A stretch of 64,000 bases of DNA, from contig JAIOYZ010000006.1 of the NCBI GenBank assembly GCA_021740845.1, positions 1 through 64,000 of the forward strand. Reading direction: 5' to 3'. Positions 45,447 through 54,627 of the stretch are shown one piece after another; the first letter of the stretch is position 1, and every line of letters begins with the position of its first letter. Origin of the DNA: Bacteroidia bacterium. GTDB taxonomy: Bacteria > Bacteroidota > Bacteroidia > UKL13-3. The translations under genes and the position numbers were made by a program. Below the pieces are notes generated by a model, which saw only the letters and a program-made list of their open reading frames with translations, did not search any database and was not told where the DNA came from.

Positions 45447-46985
45447 TTAATGTGCGTCTAAATCTTGCTTAAATTCATTGTGATGTTCTTGCATCATGTT
45501 TTGCAACCAAGTACTCAAAAGAAACAAAATACCGGCCGAAATACCTGTCATAACAATAAACACCATGAAGAATTCGTACAAGTTGGTAATTTGAAAACCA
45601 ATAATACTTGGATATACAACTGGAACATTAGGATCAACACCCTCTCCTGAAGGCGGAATCAAAGCACTTAAAGTACCAGCAAATTTATTAGCTGCTGCAT
45701 TTGCCAAGAACCAAGTTCCCATCATCAAAGAAGACAAACGTAAAGGAGCCAATTTAGAAACCATAGATAAACCAATTGGCGACAAGCACAATTCTCCAAT
45801 AGAGTGGATTACATACAAGCCAATTAACCACATCATATTTACTTTATCACCTAAACCAAGACCTTTAACAGCAATGGCAATTACTACATAACCCAAGGCA
45901 ACTAAAGCTAAACCTAAAGCCATTTTCTTAGGAGAAGATGGTTCTAATTTTCTAGAGTATAAGAAACCCCAAATCAATGTTAAAACTGGAGCTAATAAAA
46001 TTACAGTAAGAGGATTTATAGATTGGAAATAAGATGCAGGCATTTCCCATCCCATCAACATTCGATCGGTTTGTCTGTCTGCAAATAAGGTTAGAGAAGC
46101 TCCAGCTTGTTCAAATGCACCCCAAAAGAAAATAACAAAGAAAGCTAAAATGAAAATTACGATAATACGATTACGCTCCAATTTGGTTAAGCTTTTATCG
46201 CTAAGAATAACAACTGGCATAACCAACATAGCACCGTAAATCAAATAACTAATAATTTCAATATCACTTTTGAACATATTTTTAAAGTTCAACATAAAGA
46301 AGATTAATGCAATTGAACCAATAATATTCAAGATTGCTTTTAGATCAAGAGCTTTAACTGGCAAGCCAATTTCTTTTCCTTCTTCTGAAATCAGGTATTT
46401 CTTTTGCAGTAAAACAAAACTCACCAAACTAACAACCATTCCTAAACAAGCAGCAAGAAAGCCCCATTTAAAATCCATAGAACCACAAACCAAAGGAGAG
46501 AAAAATGCACCTAAGTTAATACCCATATAAAAAATGGTAAAGGCACTATCAATTCTACGGTCGCCTTCAGGATACAATTGACCAACCATGGTAGAAATAT
46601 TGGGTTTAAAAAATCCATTACCAATAATAATAGCTGTTAAACCTGCCCACATAATAGAAATTCCAGTATCTCCTCCACCTGATGAAGCACTTAAGAACAT
46701 TAAGAACTGCCCAACGGCCATTAATATTCCACCAATAACAATACTCCTTCGATTTCCTAAAAACTTATCACACAAATACCCTCCTAATAAAGGAGTTAAA
46801 TAAACAAGTCCCGTATAACTTCCATAAATCTGTGAAGCATCTGCATCTTGTATCATTAATATTTTAGTCATGAACAAAATGAAAATCGCTCTCATTCCAT
46901 AATAACTAAATCGCTCCCACATTTCTGTGAAAAACAAAAAGTAGAGCCCTTTTGGATGGCCCGTTTTAACTACTGATTGACTCAT
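45447..46985 (-). CDS. POT/PTR2 family proton-dependent oligopeptide transporter (paralogue)
   Basis: About 512 residues and clearly homologous to the neighbour along its whole length: FFTEMWERFSYYGMRAIF at the ExxER helix, GGYLCDKFLGNRRSIVIGGI, and IGNGFFKPNISTMVGQLYPEGD. It is predicted to import di- or tripeptides with protons. The paralogues have diverged well beyond recent duplication, so different peptide preferences are possible. The frame extends to a TTG at 47009; the ATG at 46985 gives a more usual start (MSQSVVKTGHPKGLYFLFF). It is divergent from the DUF4197 gene. DPP-IV, a dipeptide-producing enzyme, is encoded just beyond. Confidence 0.93.
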   Translation of the reverse strand: MSQSVVKTGHPKGLYFLFFTEMWERFSYYGMRAIFILFMTKILMIQDADASQIYGSYTGLVYLTPLLGGYLCDKFLGNRRSIVIGGILMAVGQFLMFLSASSGGGDTGISIMWAGLTAIIIGNGFFKPNISTMVGQLYPEGDRRIDSAFTIFYMGINLGAFFSPLVCGSMDFKWGFLAACLGMVVSLVSFVLLQKKYLISEEGKEIGLPVKALDLKAILNIIGSIALIFFMLNFKNMFKSDIEIISYLIYGAMLVMPVVILSDKSLTKLERNRIIVIFILAFFVIFFWGAFEQAGASLTLFADRQTDRMLMGWEMPASYFQSINPLTVILLAPVLTLIWGFLYSRKLEPSSPKKMALGLALVALGYVVIAIAVKGLGLGDKVNMMWLIGLYVIHSIGELCLSPIGLSMVSKLAPLRLSSLMMGTWFLANAAANKFAGTLSALIPPSGEGVDPNVPVVYPSIIGFQITNLYEFFMVFIVMTGISAGILFLLSTWLQNMMQEHHNEFKQDLDAH

Positions 46986-47079
46986 ATTTTTTAATTGTTG
47001 ATGCTGCAATATATGTTATAGTATCACTTTTTCAAATGGAACTGAAATTATTTGATAAAGTGATTTTGAAAAAATTCTT

Positions 47080-47087
47080 TAGTTTTG
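47080..47087 (+). promoter_or_regulatory. DUF4197 gene -7 box
   Basis: TAGTTTTG is an exact TAnnTTTG, 17 bases before the ATG at 47105. It lies within the longer frame from 47036, supporting the downstream start. Confidence 0.48.
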
Positions 47088-47104
47088 AACCAAACGATAA
47101 TCCC

Positions 47105-47836
47105 ATGTCAAAAAAATTTATTTGGATCAGCCTATTCTTGGCTACCTTTTCATTTACTGCCTGCGAAGAAGCAAAACAAATATTGGAAGCAGCAGGATTA
47201 AGTAACGATGAAGTTATACAAGGTTTAAAAACTGCACTTACTGTTGGAAGCGATACTTCAGTAACCACACTATCTAAAGTAGATGGTTATTTAAAAGACG
47301 AGGCCGTTAAAATATTATTGCCTGAAGAAGCCCAACCTGTTTATGCTGTTTTAAATAGTATTCCTGGTGGCAGTATTTTATTAGACAATGCCATTGAATC
47401 TATTAACCGTGCGGCAGAAGATGCAGCCCCAGAAGCCCAAACAATTTTTGTGGATGCCATTACTGGAATTACAATAGCAGATGGATTTGAAATATTAAAT
47501 GGTGGTGATACTATGGCCACTGTTTATTTAAATAACAAAACCTACCAACCCTTAACCGATTTGTTTGCACCTAAAATTAAAACCTCTCTATCAAAGCCAT
47601 TAATTCTAAACACTTCAGCAGAGGAATCCTATACCAAATTATTGAATGCCTATAATACAGCTTCATTGGGAGGAATCCTTTGGCCAGAAATAAAAACCAA
47701 TAGCCTTAGTGAGCATGTTACTCAAAAGGCTTTAGATGGTTTATTTATTAAGGTTGCTGATGAAGAAAGGAAAATCAGAAAAGATCCTTTGCATCAAGTT
47801 AGTGAAATATTAAAGAAAGTTTTCGGAAGCAAATAG
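47105..47836 (+). CDS. DUF4197 lipoprotein
   Basis: About 243 residues. The start at 47105 gives a lipoprotein signal peptide (KKFIWISLFLATFSFTAC, lipobox FTAC). The mature protein matches DUF4197: GLSNDEVIQGLKTALTVGSDTSV near the N-terminus, VKILLPEEAQPVYAVLNSIPGG, and TFVDAITGITIADGFEILNGG-like helices in the middle. Family members are periplasmic or lipid-anchored helical proteins of unknown function in Bacteroidota and Proteobacteria. An ATG at 47036 would add 23 residues but puts charged sequence before the signal peptide. The gene ends five bases before the convergent DPP-IV stop. Confidence 0.87.
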   Translation: MSKKFIWISLFLATFSFTACEEAKQILEAAGLSNDEVIQGLKTALTVGSDTSVTTLSKVDGYLKDEAVKILLPEEAQPVYAVLNSIPGGSILLDNAIESINRAAEDAAPEAQTIFVDAITGITIADGFEILNGGDTMATVYLNNKTYQPLTDLFAPKIKTSLSKPLILNTSAEESYTKLLNAYNTASLGGILWPEIKTNSLSEHVTQKALDGLFIKVADEERKIRKDPLHQVSEILKKVFGSK

Positions 47837-47841
47837 GCTTT

Positions 47842-50016
47842 CTATAGTTTCTCTAAAATAAAATTGGTCATGCGGTTGTATAAATGCAAGCGCGTTTTTG
47901 CTCCACCTATTCCATGGTTTTTGTTTGGATAAAATTCCGAATCAAATTTTACGCCTTTGTTAATCATTTTGTCTACCATTTCTACGGTATTTTGAAAATG
48001 AACATTATCATCTGCCGTTCCGTGAATTAGCAGGTAATTTCCTTTGATTTTCTCCACATGATTGATAGGTGAATTATCATCGTAATTAGCACCATTTTCT
48101 TGTGGCGTGCGCATAAATCTTTCGGTATAGATATTATCGTAATATCTCCAATTGGTAACTGGAGCAACAGACAAGGCTGATTTAAAGACCTCATTACCTT
48201 TACTAATTCCTAAACCTGCCATATAGCCGCCAAAACTCCAACCCCAAATTCCAATTCTGCTCGAATCTACATCTGTTCTTTGAGCCAATAATTTTGCCGC
48301 ATAAATTTGATCTGCAATCTCATATTTTCCTAAATTTAGATAGGTGCATTTTTTGAATTGCTCCCCTTTTAAGCCTGTACCTCTTCCATCAATAGAAACA
48401 ATCATATATCCTTTTTGAGCCAACATTTGGAACCAAAAATAATTAGCACCTGTCCAACGATTCATGACTGTTTGTGAGCCAGGTCCACCATAAACATACA
48501 TCAATACTGGATATTTTTTAGTGCTATCATAATTGGCTGGGAGAATTGTGTACATATTCATGTTATCTCCCACTTCATTTTTAAGTGTGGTAAATTTCAC
48601 TTCACTTAATTGATACGGTTTTAAGGTTTCCTTCAGGGCTTGATTATCCTCTAATATGCGAACTTCCTTACCAGAAGCATCTCTTAAAGTATAAACTGGA
48701 GGAGTATTCATAGAGCTAAACGCATCCATATAATAAGAAAAATTACTATTGAAACTAATGGAATGCCATCCTTTTCCTTCACTAATTTGCTTTTTACCCT
48801 TACCATTTAAGCCCACTACACATAAGTATCTTTCTGCTGCATTCACCTCAGAAGATGAGAAATATAATTTTTTGTTAGTTTCATCAATTCCATAAATATC
48901 ATCCACATCAAAATTTCCTTTGGTTAATTGCTTTTGCAATTTACCATTTAAGCCATATAAATAAATATGGTTGAACCCATCCTTTTCACTGCTAATTAAG
49001 AACGACTTTCCATCCATTAAGAATTTTAGGTTATCAGTAATGTCAATATAATACGAATTGGTTTCAGTATAAATCACTTTTGTTGAACCAGTTTTTGCAT
49101 CAGCTAATAGTAATTCCAATTTGTTTTGTAATCGGTTCAAACGTTGAATAGAAAGTATCTCATTGCTTTGAGTCCATTTCATTCTAGGCAAATACATATC
49201 TGTTTCAGTACCTGTTTGCATTTCAGAAATCAATTCAGATTTGGTATCAAAAACAAAAATATTAACTACAGAATTAACCTCACCTGCTTTAGGGTATTTA
49301 AACTTTTCTTGCTTCGGGTAAAGTGAACCATAAATTGCCATTTCGTATTCTGGCACCTTGGTTTCATCAAAGCGGTAAAAGGCTAATTTATCACTATTAG
49401 GACTCCATGAAAAGCCTACCCATATAGCAAATTCTTCTTCGTAAACCCAATCTGTTGCCCCGTTAATTATTGCATTTTCTTTCCCATCCTTGGTTACTCT
49501 AATTTCGCCGTCTGCCATAAAATCATAATAGTATAAATCGTTGTTTCTTACAAAGGCCAATTTGCTATTATCTGGAGATAAAATACCATAGCGAACCTTA
49601 TCTGAAACTGGCTTTGCTAGTGTTTTGGAATTAATATCATAAACATAAAAAACACTTTTAGAACTGTGTCTATAAATACTTTCCGATTCTGTGGCAAATA
49701 CTAATTTGGTTTCATCCTCACTCCAGTCAAAGGAGCCAAAATCAAAGGCTTCGCCCTTATTAGCAGCTTTTAAATCTTGATATCTTACAATTGTATCAAC
49801 CAATCTTCCAGAGGCATATTCAAACTTTAGCAAATTTCTTTGTGCATCTAATCTACAAAAAAACCTGCCATCTTTAAGTGATGAAAAACCAGCAACACCT
49901 TTACTGGAAAAGGTACCTTTTGTCCAAATATCTTCTAAGGTAATTTCTTTTTGACCCAATACATTTTGGGAAAAGAGTAAGAATAACAAGCTGAGTGCAA
50001 AAACTGATTTCTTCAT
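47842..50016 (-). CDS. Dipeptidyl-peptidase IV (S9B family prolyl peptidase)
   Basis: This 724-residue exported enzyme has a signal peptide (MKKSVFALSLLFLLFSQNVLGQ), an N-terminal DPP-IV beta-propeller (about 30-470; contains the double-Glu motif in WVYEEEFAIW that binds the substrate amino end) and a C-terminal alpha/beta-hydrolase domain. The triad is S594 in GWSFGGYM, D670 in HGTADDNVHFQ and H701 in NKNHGIGG. It removes X-Pro or X-Ala dipeptides from peptide N-termini in the periplasm or at the surface. Its products suit the two POT carriers encoded nearby, an inferred link. A TAGGTTTG box lies 16 bases upstream of the ATG. Confidence 0.95.
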   Translation of the reverse strand: MKKSVFALSLLFLLFSQNVLGQKEITLEDIWTKGTFSSKGVAGFSSLKDGRFFCRLDAQRNLLKFEYASGRLVDTIVRYQDLKAANKGEAFDFGSFDWSEDETKLVFATESESIYRHSSKSVFYVYDINSKTLAKPVSDKVRYGILSPDNSKLAFVRNNDLYYYDFMADGEIRVTKDGKENAIINGATDWVYEEEFAIWVGFSWSPNSDKLAFYRFDETKVPEYEMAIYGSLYPKQEKFKYPKAGEVNSVVNIFVFDTKSELISEMQTGTETDMYLPRMKWTQSNEILSIQRLNRLQNKLELLLADAKTGSTKVIYTETNSYYIDITDNLKFLMDGKSFLISSEKDGFNHIYLYGLNGKLQKQLTKGNFDVDDIYGIDETNKKLYFSSSEVNAAERYLCVVGLNGKGKKQISEGKGWHSISFNSNFSYYMDAFSSMNTPPVYTLRDASGKEVRILEDNQALKETLKPYQLSEVKFTTLKNEVGDNMNMYTILPANYDSTKKYPVLMYVYGGPGSQTVMNRWTGANYFWFQMLAQKGYMIVSIDGRGTGLKGEQFKKCTYLNLGKYEIADQIYAAKLLAQRTDVDSSRIGIWGWSFGGYMAGLGISKGNEVFKSALSVAPVTNWRYYDNIYTERFMRTPQENGANYDDNSPINHVEKIKGNYLLIHGTADDNVHFQNTVEMVDKMINKGVKFDSEFYPNKNHGIGGAKTRLHLYNRMTNFILEKL

Positions 50017-50032
50017 TTTAAACTATTTTGTC

Positions 50033-50040
50033 CAAACCTA
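50033..50040 (-). promoter_or_regulatory. DPP-IV gene -7 box
   Basis: The minus strand reads TAGGTTTG, an exact TAnnTTTG, 16 bases before the ATG at 50016. Confidence 0.52.
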
Positions 50041-50137
50041 AATAAAAAAAGCAGAATTTGTAAACCATCCATCACTAAATTGGCCTATTTCGCACTATTT
50101 GTGAATAGATTCAATTTAAGAATCTTATATATTTTGA

Positions 50138-50145
50138 GATATTTG
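50138..50145 (+). promoter_or_regulatory. GlcD-type oxidase -7 box four bases from the ATG
   Basis: GATATTTG is a 7-of-8 match to TAnnTTTG. AGGC alone separates it from the ATG at 50150, again predicting a leaderless transcript. Confidence 0.42.
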
Positions 50146-50149
50146 AGGC

Positions 50150-51553
50150 ATGGAATACAGAAAAATCCAAGAAGCAGATATCCTATTTTTTCAAGAAATT
50201 TTGGGTCAAGAAAATGTTTTTACAAATATAGAAACCCTTGAATCCTATTCGCACGATTATACCGAAGATCTAAAATATTACCCTGAAGTTGTTTTAAGAC
50301 CAGGTAATGCGGAAGATGTTTCTAAAATCTTGAGTTATTGCAATTCCAATTTAATACCAGTTACACCCAGAGGAGCAGGAACTGGCCTTAGCGGAGGTTC
50401 ATTGGCAATAAAAGGAGGCATTAGCTTAAGCATGGGCAGAATGAATAAAATTCTATCCATCGACGAAAGAAATTTCCAAGCAATTGTTGAACCAGGTGTA
50501 ATTAATGAAACCTTACAAGAAGCAGTTAAACAAAAAGGCTTGTTTTACCCACCAGATCCAGCAAGTAAAGGAAGTTGTTTTTTAGGAGGCAATATAGCGC
50601 ATAGCAGTGGTGGCCCAAGAGCAGTTAAATATGGCACCACAAGAGATTACGTTTTGAACCTAGAAGTTGTTTTAACCAATGGAGAAATTATTGAAACAGG
50701 CGCCAATACCCTAAAATATTCAACAGGATATAACCTAACCCACTTAATGATTGGCAGTGAGGGAACTTTAGGAGTTGTAACCAAAATTGTTTTAAAACTG
50801 ATACCTGCTCCTAAAAACACCCTACTTCTTTTAGCACCATTTACTTCCCCAGAAAATGCTTGTGCAGCGGTAAATGGAATATTCTTAGCTGGTGCAAATC
50901 CATCAGCCTGCGAATTTGTAGAACCCGAAGGCTTCCGTTTAGCAGCAGAATTATTACAGATAAATTTTGAAATTGGTTCAGACATAGAAGCCTATTTACT
51001 AATTGAAGTAGATGGGAATAATTTGGATGAAATGATGCGCGAATGCGAAACCATTAGTGATGTTTTATATGCACACCAAGCTAGTGATGTATTGTTTGCC
51101 GAAACAGCCAATCAAAAAGAATATTTCTGGAAGCTTAGAAGAGGAATTGGTGAAGCTACCAAGCACAACAATATATATAAAGAAGAAGATACAGTTGTGC
51201 CAAGGGCTGAACTTCCAATCTTATTTAAAGGCGTAAAAGAAATTGGAAATAGGTATGGCTTCAGAACCGTTTGCTACGGACATGCTGGAGATGGAAATTT
51301 GCATGTAAATATTCTGAAGGATCAATTGAGCGATGAATATTGGCATACAGAAATTCGGTCTGCTATTATTGAGATATTTGAACTTTGCAAAAAACTAAAA
51401 GGAACAATAAGTGGCGAACACGGCATTGGTTTGGTTCAACAAGAATATATGAATATTGTAATGTCACAAACCAACTTAGAACTCATGAAAGGCATCAAAA
51501 AAGTGTTTGACCCAAATACTATTTTGAACCCAGGGAAAATATTTAATGGGTAA
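50150..51553 (+). CDS. FAD-linked oxidase, GlcD/D-lactate dehydrogenase type
   Basis: This 467-residue cytoplasmic flavoprotein of the vanillyl-alcohol-oxidase fold has an N-terminal FAD-binding domain (PVTPRGAGTGLSGGSLAIKGG; PDPASKGSCFLGGNIAHSSGG; KYGTTRDYVL; LMIGSEGTLGVVTKI). The C-terminal FAD-oxidase domain has CYGHAGDGNLHVNIL and TISGEHGIGLVQ, with catalytic histidines. It probably oxidises a 2-hydroxy acid such as glycolate or D-lactate to the 2-oxo acid. The substrate is not decidable, and GlcE/GlcF partners are absent here. It ends two bases before the stop of the convergent metal-transporter gene. Confidence 0.9.
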   Translation: MEYRKIQEADILFFQEILGQENVFTNIETLESYSHDYTEDLKYYPEVVLRPGNAEDVSKILSYCNSNLIPVTPRGAGTGLSGGSLAIKGGISLSMGRMNKILSIDERNFQAIVEPGVINETLQEAVKQKGLFYPPDPASKGSCFLGGNIAHSSGGPRAVKYGTTRDYVLNLEVVLTNGEIIETGANTLKYSTGYNLTHLMIGSEGTLGVVTKIVLKLIPAPKNTLLLLAPFTSPENACAAVNGIFLAGANPSACEFVEPEGFRLAAELLQINFEIGSDIEAYLLIEVDGNNLDEMMRECETISDVLYAHQASDVLFAETANQKEYFWKLRRGIGEATKHNNIYKEEDTVVPRAELPILFKGVKEIGNRYGFRTVCYGHAGDGNLHVNILKDQLSDEYWHTEIRSAIIEIFELCKKLKGTISGEHGIGLVQQEYMNIVMSQTNLELMKGIKKVFDPNTILNPGKIFNG

Positions 51554-51555
51554 AA

Positions 51556-52539
51556 TTAAACGGTATGCTTTTCGTTTTTCTGGATATTTTCGAAAGTCCA
51601 ATCTAATTTTTGAACAAAATCATGTTTCCTTTTTTGACAAGTATGAATTTCGCAAATCTTACAGGATATTGGTAAGCAAGGATCGGGGTGAATGAATAGT
51701 TCTATTTCGTCATGAAAATTTTGAGAGACGATATCATCCATACCTTTTAAGGCATCATGCACTTCTTCCAAATTCCAATACCAAGGTAAAGTTACATGTG
51801 CATCTATATGAAAACTTGAACCATATTTTACTACACGTAAATTGTGAATGTCTATCCATTCTGCTTTTCTATTTTGGTTCAAAACGGGTACTAATTCATT
51901 AATTATTTCATCATCGGCTTCATCCATTAAACCAGCCAAAGCTTTTCTAATTAGCTTTAACCCGGTATATAAAATAAACAAACCCATTATAATAGCAATT
52001 ACACCATCCAACCAAAGTAGATGGGTATATGAAACCAATAGCAATCCTACAACTAATCCAATTGTAGAATAGGTATCCGTTAGCAAATGTTTGCCATCTG
52101 CAATCATTGCATGAGAGCGGTTTTTATTTCCTGTTTGAACCAACAAGGTTCCCATAATAAAATTCACCAATCCGGTTATGGCAATTAGGTAAATACCAGT
52201 ATCTAATTTTTTAATAGAAACAGGAAGAAAAAAAGAATGGATGGCTTCAAACAAAATATAAAAGGCGGCCAATACAATCATTCCGCCTTCAAAACCTGTT
52301 GAAACAAATTCTATTTTACCATGGCCGTATGGATGGTTTAAATCTTTTGGCTTTTGAGATAACCATAAACTAAATAAAGCAAAACCACCAGCAGCCACAT
52401 TAATAATAGATTCTAATGCATCGCTTAATATGGCATTACTTTGTGTAAGTAGGTGAGCTATGAATTTTACAATCATTAAGAGAATGCCAATTAATAGCAC
52501 CCAAAACTGCAAACGAAAGATGGAATCAGATTTTTTCAA
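51556..52539 (-). CDS. Cation diffusion facilitator (CDF) metal transporter
   Basis: About 328 residues and six transmembrane helices, followed by a cytoplasmic domain (about 205-295) of the CDF ferredoxin-like type. Metal-site motifs are D in ILSDALESIINV on TM2 and the HxxxD of ADGKHLLTD on TM5. HPYGHGKIEF is the TM2-TM3 loop signature. The cytoplasmic domain ends in a Cys/His-rich tail (CLPISCKICEIHTCQKRKH) that may sense metal. It likely exports Zn2+, Mn2+ or Fe2+ against protons. No ATG is well placed. TTG at 52539 (MKKSDSIFRLQFW) is preferred over TTG at 52563, which falls inside the upstream gene's terminator. Confidence 0.87.
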   Translation of the reverse strand: MKKSDSIFRLQFWVLLIGILLMIVKFIAHLLTQSNAILSDALESIINVAAGGFALFSLWLSQKPKDLNHPYGHGKIEFVSTGFEGGMIVLAAFYILFEAIHSFFLPVSIKKLDTGIYLIAITGLVNFIMGTLLVQTGNKNRSHAMIADGKHLLTDTYSTIGLVVGLLLVSYTHLLWLDGVIAIIMGLFILYTGLKLIRKALAGLMDEADDEIINELVPVLNQNRKAEWIDIHNLRVVKYGSSFHIDAHVTLPWYWNLEEVHDALKGMDDIVSQNFHDEIELFIHPDPCLPISCKICEIHTCQKRKHDFVQKLDWTFENIQKNEKHTV

Positions 52540-52553
52540 GGGGTGTAAAAATA

Positions 52554-52583
52554 CAAAAGGCAACCCAAATGGATTGCCTTTTG
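52554..52583 (-). terminator. Terminator of the T9SS BNR protein gene
   Basis: CAAAAGGCAA (52554-52563) pairs with TTGCCTTTTG (52574-52583), a 10-bp stem over a 10-base loop. On the minus strand TATTTTTA follows. Confidence 0.82.
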
Positions 52584-52603
52584 CAAAATAAAATCTGAAT
52601 TAT

Positions 52604-54472
52604 TTATTCAACAATCATGCGACGAGACACTTTAAATCCGTCTGCTTCCACTGTATATAAATAAATACCTGTTGGCAATGAACCCATTTCCAATTTCAAG
52701 TTATTATTACCCGAAGAAATGTTTTCAAAATTTTGGTTGTAAACTTCTTTACCTACCATATCAATAACAGTTACATTAACATCTGTTGTGCGTTGGAAAC
52801 TAACTGGAATAGTAGTTGAACCATTGAAAGGGTTAGGGTAATTTTGACCAACAGTAAACAATTCATTAGTTCTTACCTCACCAATACTGGTTATACTTCC
52901 AAAAATATCTGCAGTATCAATTACCATATACATTACATCATGAATACCTGCAGCACCAGGGTTAGTTGAGGCATCATATCTTCCAATAGATAATTTTTGC
53001 AGGAAAGTCATGTGCAATCTACCATCCATATTTTTAGAAACAGAAGCAAAAATTTGTTCTACGTTTAATCCTAACCAAGAGGTTAAGTTTTTACTTTCGC
53101 TCCAAGTTTTTCCACCATCTTTAGAGAAAACACAATATACATCGCGGAAATTTTTGCTATCGGTTGAAATATCATCTTCTGTTAAAGAGCTATAAACTAC
53201 GAAAATGGTTCCATTTTCATCCATGGCAGCATAAGGCATAGTTACAATAGAATGGTTACCATAACGAGCACCAGCATCGTTCCAACTTGCTGCTAAATCC
53301 AAAGCCTGATTGTTGTTCTCATCAGGCATACCCGCAATTGCTTGAATACTATCTAAGGACATTCCTTCGTTCCAATACATCAAATTAACTTGACCTGGGA
53401 AATAAGTAACTGTATTGTCATCCACGTTTGCATCCAAAACACGGGCTAATGCCCAGAAGCAATGTGCCGTTCCGCTATTATCTAAACTTACATGTACTGC
53501 ACCGTCATTGGAAAATGTGGTATCAAATAAAGTTTTGTAATCGTATGCAGGAACTGGGAAAGAATCAATAATAGTTTTTGTCCAAGTTGCACCTGCATCC
53601 GTAGATTTCCATAATGCTACATCATCAGTTAAGCCACCGATTAAAATAGCAACATTGCTGCCGTTTGCATCAATAGAATAATTATCTCCACCACCAGCAT
53701 AGACACGTGAGTTATCATAACCAGGCAATAATTGGTTCTTTACCAACCAAGTATTGGTGCTAAATTGGTAACGAGAATAAACTTGAGGAGTACGTACACC
53801 ATCCATAACCACACGATTTGGTTGAGTTGGAGTTGAATCGGTGTAAGAAGCAATTACAATCATGTAATCGCCGGATATGGCTGTTTGATTCCAAAGAACG
53901 CCAGGAAGGGTTGCAATTGTATCCAAAACTGTATTAGAGGTCCAAGTTCCAGCACCTAAACCAGTTTTACGGTTCATTAAAATACCACCAGCATTACCAG
54001 TTCCAACCTTTACAATGTGTGAAGTAATAATTTCTTCGTTTGTAGTTGGGTTGTAAACATAGCATGGGAAACCAGATCTTTCTGCATCAATTCTAGTGCT
54101 ATTGGCTTGACCCCAAGAGCTACCATCAAAATGATTATACCCAGACCCGCGAGTTGAATATGGAGATGGATCCGAACTTGTAGTCCAAGTTGCAGAAACT
54201 TTACCTCCTGGTAATAATTGAGTATGACGGTAGATAGTTGCGTTGGTTTGCTGATCATTTTGGGTTTCACCAATTTTGGTTGCAAATGATTTTTTACCCA
54301 AAGCTTTGTAAGTAATGCCTGCACTTGGTGCAATTCTTACAGGTGATGGATCTGCACGATCAACGGATTTTGTTGCTTCACGACTTACATTTGGCCCATT
54401 TTGAATTACTGGCTTTTGAGCAATAGCAGCTCCAGCAAGTAATGAAAGTGCCATTAAGTAGACTTTTTTCAT
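52604..54472 (-). CDS. Secreted BNR/Asp-box protein with T9SS sorting domain
   Basis: This 622-residue protein has a signal peptide (MKKVYLMALSLLAGAAIAQ). The body contains Asp-box repeats (S-x-D-x-G-x-T-W) in WKSTDAGATWTK and FSKDGGKTWSES, which mark beta-propellers of the sialidase/BNR kind. The catalytic arginines and Tyr/Glu pair of true sialidases were not recognised. The C-terminus is a type A T9SS sorting domain: VGQNYPNPFNGSTTIPVSF, VIDMVGKEVY, LPTGIYLYTVEADG, RRMIVE. It is predicted to be exported and surface-attached or released. It is monocistronic, with a TACATTTG box upstream and a terminator downstream. Confidence 0.87.
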   Translation of the reverse strand: MKKVYLMALSLLAGAAIAQKPVIQNGPNVSREATKSVDRADPSPVRIAPSAGITYKALGKKSFATKIGETQNDQQTNATIYRHTQLLPGGKVSATWTTSSDPSPYSTRGSGYNHFDGSSWGQANSTRIDAERSGFPCYVYNPTTNEEIITSHIVKVGTGNAGGILMNRKTGLGAGTWTSNTVLDTIATLPGVLWNQTAISGDYMIVIASYTDSTPTQPNRVVMDGVRTPQVYSRYQFSTNTWLVKNQLLPGYDNSRVYAGGGDNYSIDANGSNVAILIGGLTDDVALWKSTDAGATWTKTIIDSFPVPAYDYKTLFDTTFSNDGAVHVSLDNSGTAHCFWALARVLDANVDDNTVTYFPGQVNLMYWNEGMSLDSIQAIAGMPDENNNQALDLAASWNDAGARYGNHSIVTMPYAAMDENGTIFVVYSSLTEDDISTDSKNFRDVYCVFSKDGGKTWSESKNLTSWLGLNVEQIFASVSKNMDGRLHMTFLQKLSIGRYDASTNPGAAGIHDVMYMVIDTADIFGSITSIGEVRTNELFTVGQNYPNPFNGSTTIPVSFQRTTDVNVTVIDMVGKEVYNQNFENISSGNNNLKLEMGSLPTGIYLYTVEADGFKVSRRMIVE

Positions 54473-54508
54473 TTTATGTTAATTTTAGGTTATTAAACTT
54501 GTATTTTT

Positions 54509-54516
54509 CAAATGTA
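54509..54516 (-). promoter_or_regulatory. -7 box of the T9SS BNR gene
   Basis: The minus strand reads TACATTTG, an exact TAnnTTTG, 36 bases before the ATG at 54472. Confidence 0.52.
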
Positions 54517-54597
54517 GAAAAAAGGAACTAAAAAAAAAGAAAACTATTAAAAAGAAGTTTTACTCGTTTCCTATATTTTTTATTTATAATTTTTTTT

Positions 54598-54605
54598 TAT
54601 TTTTG
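54598..54605 (+). promoter_or_regulatory. -7 box of the small secreted protein gene
   Basis: TATTTTTG is an exact TAnnTTTG, 22 bases before the ATG at 54628, in very A+T-rich DNA where chance matches are likelier. Confidence 0.42.
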
Positions 54606-54627
54606 AGTACACTAATTCATTAAACTT

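Noticed and set aside
43884-47009. Recent tandem duplication of the POT transporter
   Set aside because: The two proteins align along their whole length but are diverged at most positions outside signature motifs, so the duplication is old.
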